Origin: Devosia sp.
GTDB taxonomy: Bacteria; Pseudomonadota; Alphaproteobacteria; Rhizobiales; Devosiaceae
DNA length: 10,553 bases
Assembly (NCBI GenBank): GCA_025352765.1
Contig: JANXSI010000586.1
Coordinates: 1 to 10,553 of the forward strand
Direction of reading: 5' to 3'
Positions 7,001-10,553 of the stretch are shown in pieces (position 1 is the first letter of the stretch; every line of letters starts with the position of its first letter). A program made the translations under genes and the position numbers. A model generated the notes under the pieces. It worked only from the letters and a program-made list of their open reading frames with translations, had not been told where the DNA came from and searched no databases.

Positions 7001-9628
7001 TCACGCCGGATAGATCGCCAGCCTCGTCCAGGCCCGCGGCCCGACGCTGATCGTCACCCCGTTCTCGCAATCGAGCGCCTCGAGCGGCGCGCCGGCCAGC
7101 GTCGTCCGGTTGGCGCGAACCGGCCGGAAGTCGGCAGGCCCAAGCCTGCCCACGACTGTTTCGTCGCTGGGGTTGAGCAGGGTCAGTGCCACGCCATTTC
7201 CCTCGGGCTCCAGCCGGGTGACGAGCAGCGGCCCGAGGTCGACATCGAGGAGGCTTGCGGCCGGCCGGCGCAGCTCGCCGCGCTCGGCGTACAAATGCGC
7301 GGCCAGCGGCTGGGCGCGGGCCAGCGCCGACTGGATCGACGCCCCCAGCGGTTGCCTGACGCCTGGCATCAGCCAGAAGCGGAAATGGAGTTCCGAGCCC
7401 TGATCGGCCTGGAAGTTGGTGCTCCAGTAGTTGTTGGTGAGCCAGGCGAGCAACGTCGGCCGCTCGCGCACTACACGGCCGTCCGGATCGCCGAAGCGGC
7501 CGAAGGTGAAACCGCCGATCTGCCAGAGCGGCGCATCGGGTGATGCGACCATCAGTTCGCGGTTCTCGTCGGCAATGCGGATGAACCGCTGCGTGGTGAT
7601 GTAGTGACGGCTGGCATAGGGCAATTGCTCGACATCGAGCTTCACGGTGGCGCCGCCCGTCTCGTAGTCCACGTCCCACTGCTGGCCGAGCGCCGCGGGC
7701 ATCGGCAGGTAGAGGGCGTGTGGATCACCCAGGGGTTTCTTGGTCACAACGGCTTCGATCTGCAGGGCCGGATCGTTGGGCAGCAGGCGATAGATCACGT
7801 CGACCTTGTCACCATTGGCGAGCTCGAACGACTGGGCGATCGTGGCGCTGCCGCGACCTGTCTCAGCCTTGGTGCCAGCGACCCTCGCGGGCATATCGCG
7901 CTGCGCCACCCAGTCGGTGTGCCACGCCTTGTGCCAGTCGGGCTCTTCGAGCGCCACCTGGTCGAACATATCGGTGCGGACGCCGGAGGCGACGCGTTCG
8001 AGCACGGGTACGCCGAAGGTCAGGTTCTCGGCCGGGGCGCCGGCGTATTCGATGCCGTCGAGCTTCAGCGACACGACCCCGCCCCTGCCGAGGTCAAGCT
8101 GCAGCGTTACGCGCCCGTTCGAGAGAATCCCGTCCTTCGCCGACACGCCAGTGGTCGCCGCCGGCATCACGTCGGCAGCCGGTATCGTCACATAGGAGAA
8201 GGCGGGGACAGCGACCGGTACCGTCCAGTACGAACGATCCTCGGCCAGATCCGACATCACCACGTCCTGCCGCTGGATGCGATGCGACGACGGCCCCGAG
8301 GGCACCAGGTCTTCGAGCCCGAAGCCGCGCTTGGGGTCCGGGGCGCCAGCCATCGGCGGCAGATAAGGCAGCCGCAGCGACTGGGTGACGGCGAACGGAT
8401 GCGGATTGAATACCAGTAGCCGCGGCTCGTCGCCGCCGGCGCCGATCGCCAACCGCTCGAGCGCGTCGCGACGCAGCATGCGGGCCACGCTCGCGCCGTT
8501 CGCGGCGGTGACGAGCTTCAGCAACTGCTGGGTTCGCGTTTCGGGCGAATAGGGATGGCTGATCGAGCGGTCGGCCCCCCAGGTGTGCTCCGCATAAAGC
8601 GCCAGATCACCTCGCGCGACGTCGTGCAACATGGCGCGGCGTCGCTGCTCCTCGCCCGGATGCCAGGCCTCGGCGGCCAGCGCGGCATCGAGGTCGCGCT
8701 GTCCGCGCAAGGCCTGCGCCGTCTCGTGCGCCGTGCTGCCGGCCCCGAAATTCCACCAGTCCGTCCAGTCGCCGCGCAAGGTCGGCAGCGTCTCGGCCGG
8801 CTGCGCCCGCATCCGATCGAAGAACTCGGTGATCGTCCCCAGCCGAAGCTTGATGCCGCCGGTCGAGGCGTTGCCATCGTTGAACCGCTGCACGAAGTCG
8901 GGGAGCCCCGCCTGCGGCGCTCCGTTGTCGTGGTAGCGGACATTGGTGATCTGCATCATCAGGAACGGATGCGGGTAGCCCATGTCCTCGAACCGTTTCG
9001 TCCAGGCGGGGACGCGGACGCGGGCCTCATCCATGTCGACAGGGATGCGCAGGCTCTTGTCGCTGGTCACGCCGTAGATGAAGCCGTTATAGGCCGTGAT
9101 CGTCCGGCCGCCCGGCGCCTGCCAGTTGAAGGCCCGCGGCCAGGGCCGCAGCGCGTGACCATAGTGCTCGTTGATCGCCATGCTGACGCCGGTGATCCCG
9201 TGGTCGAGCAGCGCATCGACCACACCCCACGGCAACCCGTTGACGTCGGTGTTCATCGCCGAACGAATTGGGATCCCCAGATCGCGCAGGAAGCGCAGCG
9301 GCTTCAGGACGTCGAGCACCATGCCGTGGTCCATCAGCGGCGTCATGTGCCACCCCATGCCGGCCACGTCGAACTGTCCGCGTTTGACCGCGGCGAGGAA
9401 CCGGTCGCGATCGTGGTTGCTGGCGTGCTTCCACCAGTCGACGGTGATGCCGGTGACCTCGCAGGTCCAGCGGAACCGGCTGTCGTCGGGATAGTCGGCC
9501 GTGCGCTCGGCAATATCGAGCGCCTCGTCCATGAAACGCCGGTGTAGTTCCATTACGACCGGTTGCGGATGAGTGTAGCCAATATCGGTGTGGCTGTGAT
9601 GGACGAACAGTATCTCTTTGATGGTCAT
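7001..9628 (-). CDS. GH38-like glycoside hydrolase (alpha-mannosidase-like), paralogue 2
   Basis: Second zinc-dependent GH38-like enzyme, 875 aa, almost the same length as its downstream neighbour and sharing its landmarks at nearly the same residues: HSHTDIGY with His13 and Asp15, TDVNG with Asp128 as probable nucleophile, RGDWTD (283-288), EHTWGA with His346, and TNNYWSTNF near 730. Outside these motifs the two proteins differ greatly, so this is an old duplication with distinct specificity, not a recent copy. No signal peptide or membrane segment is seen, so it acts in the cytoplasm, probably trimming glycosidic units from an imported compound (inference). The ATG at 9628 is preceded by GAGGA (9637-9633) with a 4-nt spacer. 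The lactonase stop is 50 bp upstream, a gap with no convincing promoter or terminator, so all three genes may form one unit. Mannosidase activity is a family-level guess. Confidence 0.85.
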   Translation of the reverse strand: MTIKEILFVHHSHTDIGYTHPQPVVMELHRRFMDEALDIAERTADYPDDSRFRWTCEVTGITVDWWKHASNHDRDRFLAAVKRGQFDVAGMGWHMTPLMDHGMVLDVLKPLRFLRDLGIPIRSAMNTDVNGLPWGVVDALLDHGITGVSMAINEHYGHALRPWPRAFNWQAPGGRTITAYNGFIYGVTSDKSLRIPVDMDEARVRVPAWTKRFEDMGYPHPFLMMQITNVRYHDNGAPQAGLPDFVQRFNDGNASTGGIKLRLGTITEFFDRMRAQPAETLPTLRGDWTDWWNFGAGSTAHETAQALRGQRDLDAALAAEAWHPGEEQRRRAMLHDVARGDLALYAEHTWGADRSISHPYSPETRTQQLLKLVTAANGASVARMLRRDALERLAIGAGGDEPRLLVFNPHPFAVTQSLRLPYLPPMAGAPDPKRGFGLEDLVPSGPSSHRIQRQDVVMSDLAEDRSYWTVPVAVPAFSYVTIPAADVMPAATTGVSAKDGILSNGRVTLQLDLGRGGVVSLKLDGIEYAGAPAENLTFGVPVLERVASGVRTDMFDQVALEEPDWHKAWHTDWVAQRDMPARVAGTKAETGRGSATIAQSFELANGDKVDVIYRLLPNDPALQIEAVVTKKPLGDPHALYLPMPAALGQQWDVDYETGGATVKLDVEQLPYASRHYITTQRFIRIADENRELMVASPDAPLWQIGGFTFGRFGDPDGRVVRERPTLLAWLTNNYWSTNFQADQGSELHFRFWLMPGVRQPLGASIQSALARAQPLAAHLYAERGELRRPAASLLDVDLGPLLVTRLEPEGNGVALTLLNPSDETVVGRLGPADFRPVRANRTTLAGAPLEALDCENGVTISVGPRAWTRLAIYPA

Positions 9629-9678
9629 CTTGTCCTCGAACGGCCGCGAAGCCGGATTATCTACGGTTGGCTATGTGG

Positions 9679-10553
9679 TCAGAAGGTCGCAATCTTGACG
9701 GCCATCGGTGTGCCGACGGGCTGTTGATGCACCGGCCCGGCGAGTGTGCCGGTCTCACGGTCGAACGCGAACACGCTCACCGTATCGGAGTCCTGGTTGG
9801 CAACGATCAGGTGGTCGCCCGATGGGCTGAAGGCGAGATCTCGCGGTGTTGCGCCGCCACTCGCCCACCGCCCGGTTGGAGTCAGCCGACCCGTCTCCGC
9901 GTCCACCGCGAGGCCAAGAATCTCGTTACAGACGCGCAGGGACACAACAAGGAACCGATCGTCGTCGGTGAGGACAATCCCCGCCGGTTGCACGATCGTG
10001 TCGCCCGACGGCGGGATGGAGACGGAGTGGATGAGCGACAACGACCCGTCACCCGGATCAACCGCAAAGCTCATCGCCGTGGGGATGAGTTCGCTGACCA
10101 AGAAAAGCCTCCGGCCGTCGGCACTGAACACCAGATGCCGCGGCCCAAGCCCCGGTGGCAGGCGGAAATCGTTTGTCGGCCGCGGCACTAGCTGGCCACC
10201 CGCACTCAGCTCATATGCGACGAGCCGATCAATTCCCAGATCGGCCACATAGACCATGCGCCCGCCGGGCGACGGCACGACGCAATGGGCGTGCGCGGTG
10301 GTCTGGCGCTGCGCGTTGGGCCCGGCCCCATGGTGCCGGACGGTGCAGACCGCCGGGTCGAGCACTCCGTCCGGCTGGAGCGGAAAGACGCTGACGGCGT
10401 TTTCCGGCCAGCCCTGGGGCGTTGCCCCATTGTAGTTGGCGACCAGTAGGAAACGCCCATCGAGGGAGAGACTGGCGTGACAGGCCTCGCCCCCCCAAGT
10501 TGGTTGGCTGTTGAGCAGCTTGAGACCACCGCCTGCGGGGCTCACGGCGTACG
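9679..10553 (-). CDS. Seven-bladed beta-propeller lactonase (6-phosphogluconolactonase type), 5' end cut by window edge
   Basis: Member of the lactonase family of the beta-propeller fold, whose characterised members hydrolyse 6-phosphogluconolactone or related sugar lactones to the acid. About 290 residues are visible, running from ...YAVSPAGGG to the C terminus VKIATF. The repeated blade pattern is clear: SLSLDGRFLLVANYNG, HCVVPSPGGRMVYVADLG, HLVFSADGRRLFLVSE and LAFSPSGDHLIVANQD, each a loop with DG or SG followed by hydrophobic strands. HGAGPNAQRQTTAHAH is the family's usual His-rich stretch. The reading frame is open to base 10553 and the first GTG in it (10545) is internal valine, so the true start and probably the first blade lie outside. 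It is the upstream neighbour of the two GH38-like genes in the same direction, which suggests a sugar-oxidation route with lactone opening (inference). A dehydrogenase would be expected nearby but is not in the window. Confidence 0.9.
   Translation of the reverse strand, partial: YAVSPAGGGLKLLNSQPTWGGEACHASLSLDGRFLLVANYNGATPQGWPENAVSVFPLQPDGVLDPAVCTVRHHGAGPNAQRQTTAHAHCVVPSPGGRMVYVADLGIDRLVAYELSAGGQLVPRPTNDFRLPPGLGPRHLVFSADGRRLFLVSELIPTAMSFAVDPGDGSLSLIHSVSIPPSGDTIVQPAGIVLTDDDRFLVVSLRVCNEILGLAVDAETGRLTPTGRWASGGATPRDLAFSPSGDHLIVANQDSDTVSVFAFDRETGTLAGPVHQQPVGTPMAVKIATF

Noticed and set aside
8555..9547. Plus-strand open frame of 330 codons
   Set aside because: It is antisense to the second GH38-like gene and shows no family motif.
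9577..9595. AGCC/GGCT symmetric sequence resembling part of the intergenic palindrome
   Set aside because: It lies in the codons of the conserved HTDIGY motif and has only 4-bp arms, so chance is enough.
9629..9678. Possible promoter or hairpin between lactonase and GH38-like genes
   Set aside because: Only a 4-bp stem and no credible -35/-10 pair are visible.

Overview
The window is dense, GC-rich bacterial DNA with seven protein genes, strong Shine-Dalgarno sequences, short or overlapping gene junctions and G/C at most third codon positions. Gene content (two cytoplasmic GH38-like glycosidases, a beta-propeller lactonase, an aldose-epimerase-fold protein) and style suggest an alphaproteobacterium, perhaps Hyphomicrobiales. 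That placement is inferred from style, not from a marker gene. No tRNA, rRNA, CRISPR array, insertion sequence or phage gene was seen.

Layout. Right block, all on the minus strand and read right to left: a seven-bladed beta-propeller lactonase of the 6-phosphogluconolactonase type (cut by the right edge), a 50-bp gap, a GH38-like glycosidase of 875 aa, a 19-bp gap, and a second GH38-like glycosidase of 879 aa. This block converges with a single plus-strand gene (3293-4318) of the galactose mutarotase/aldose-1-epimerase fold, with a GC-rich hairpin at the junction. A 143-bp divergent intergenic region (3150-3292) separates the epimerase gene from the left block. It holds a 19-bp imperfect palindrome, a plausible promoter and a perfect 12-bp inverted repeat that runs into the epimerase ribosome-binding site. 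Left block, minus strand: an aminoglycoside-phosphotransferase-fold small-molecule kinase, an enolase paralogue that starts at TTG inside the kinase stop (TTGA overlap), and a fatty acid hydroxylase/sterol desaturase family membrane enzyme that overlaps the enolase gene by 8 bp and runs off the left edge.

How the genes may work together (inference). The right block looks like intracellular breakdown of a glycoside or short oligosaccharide: two exo-glycosidases without signal peptides, a mutarotase for the released sugar and a lactonase for an oxidised sugar lactone. The left block couples a kinase to an enolase-superfamily member in which the active-site His of canonical enolase (yeast His373) is Gly and the catalytic-acid-region Glu168 is Asp, while the metal ligands and the base Lys are kept. 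The most interesting possibility is that the kinase makes a phosphorylated hydroxy-acid or polyol that the altered enolase dehydrates, rather than 2-phosphoglycerate. The lipid-type hydroxylase in the same unit is not explained by simple sugar catabolism.
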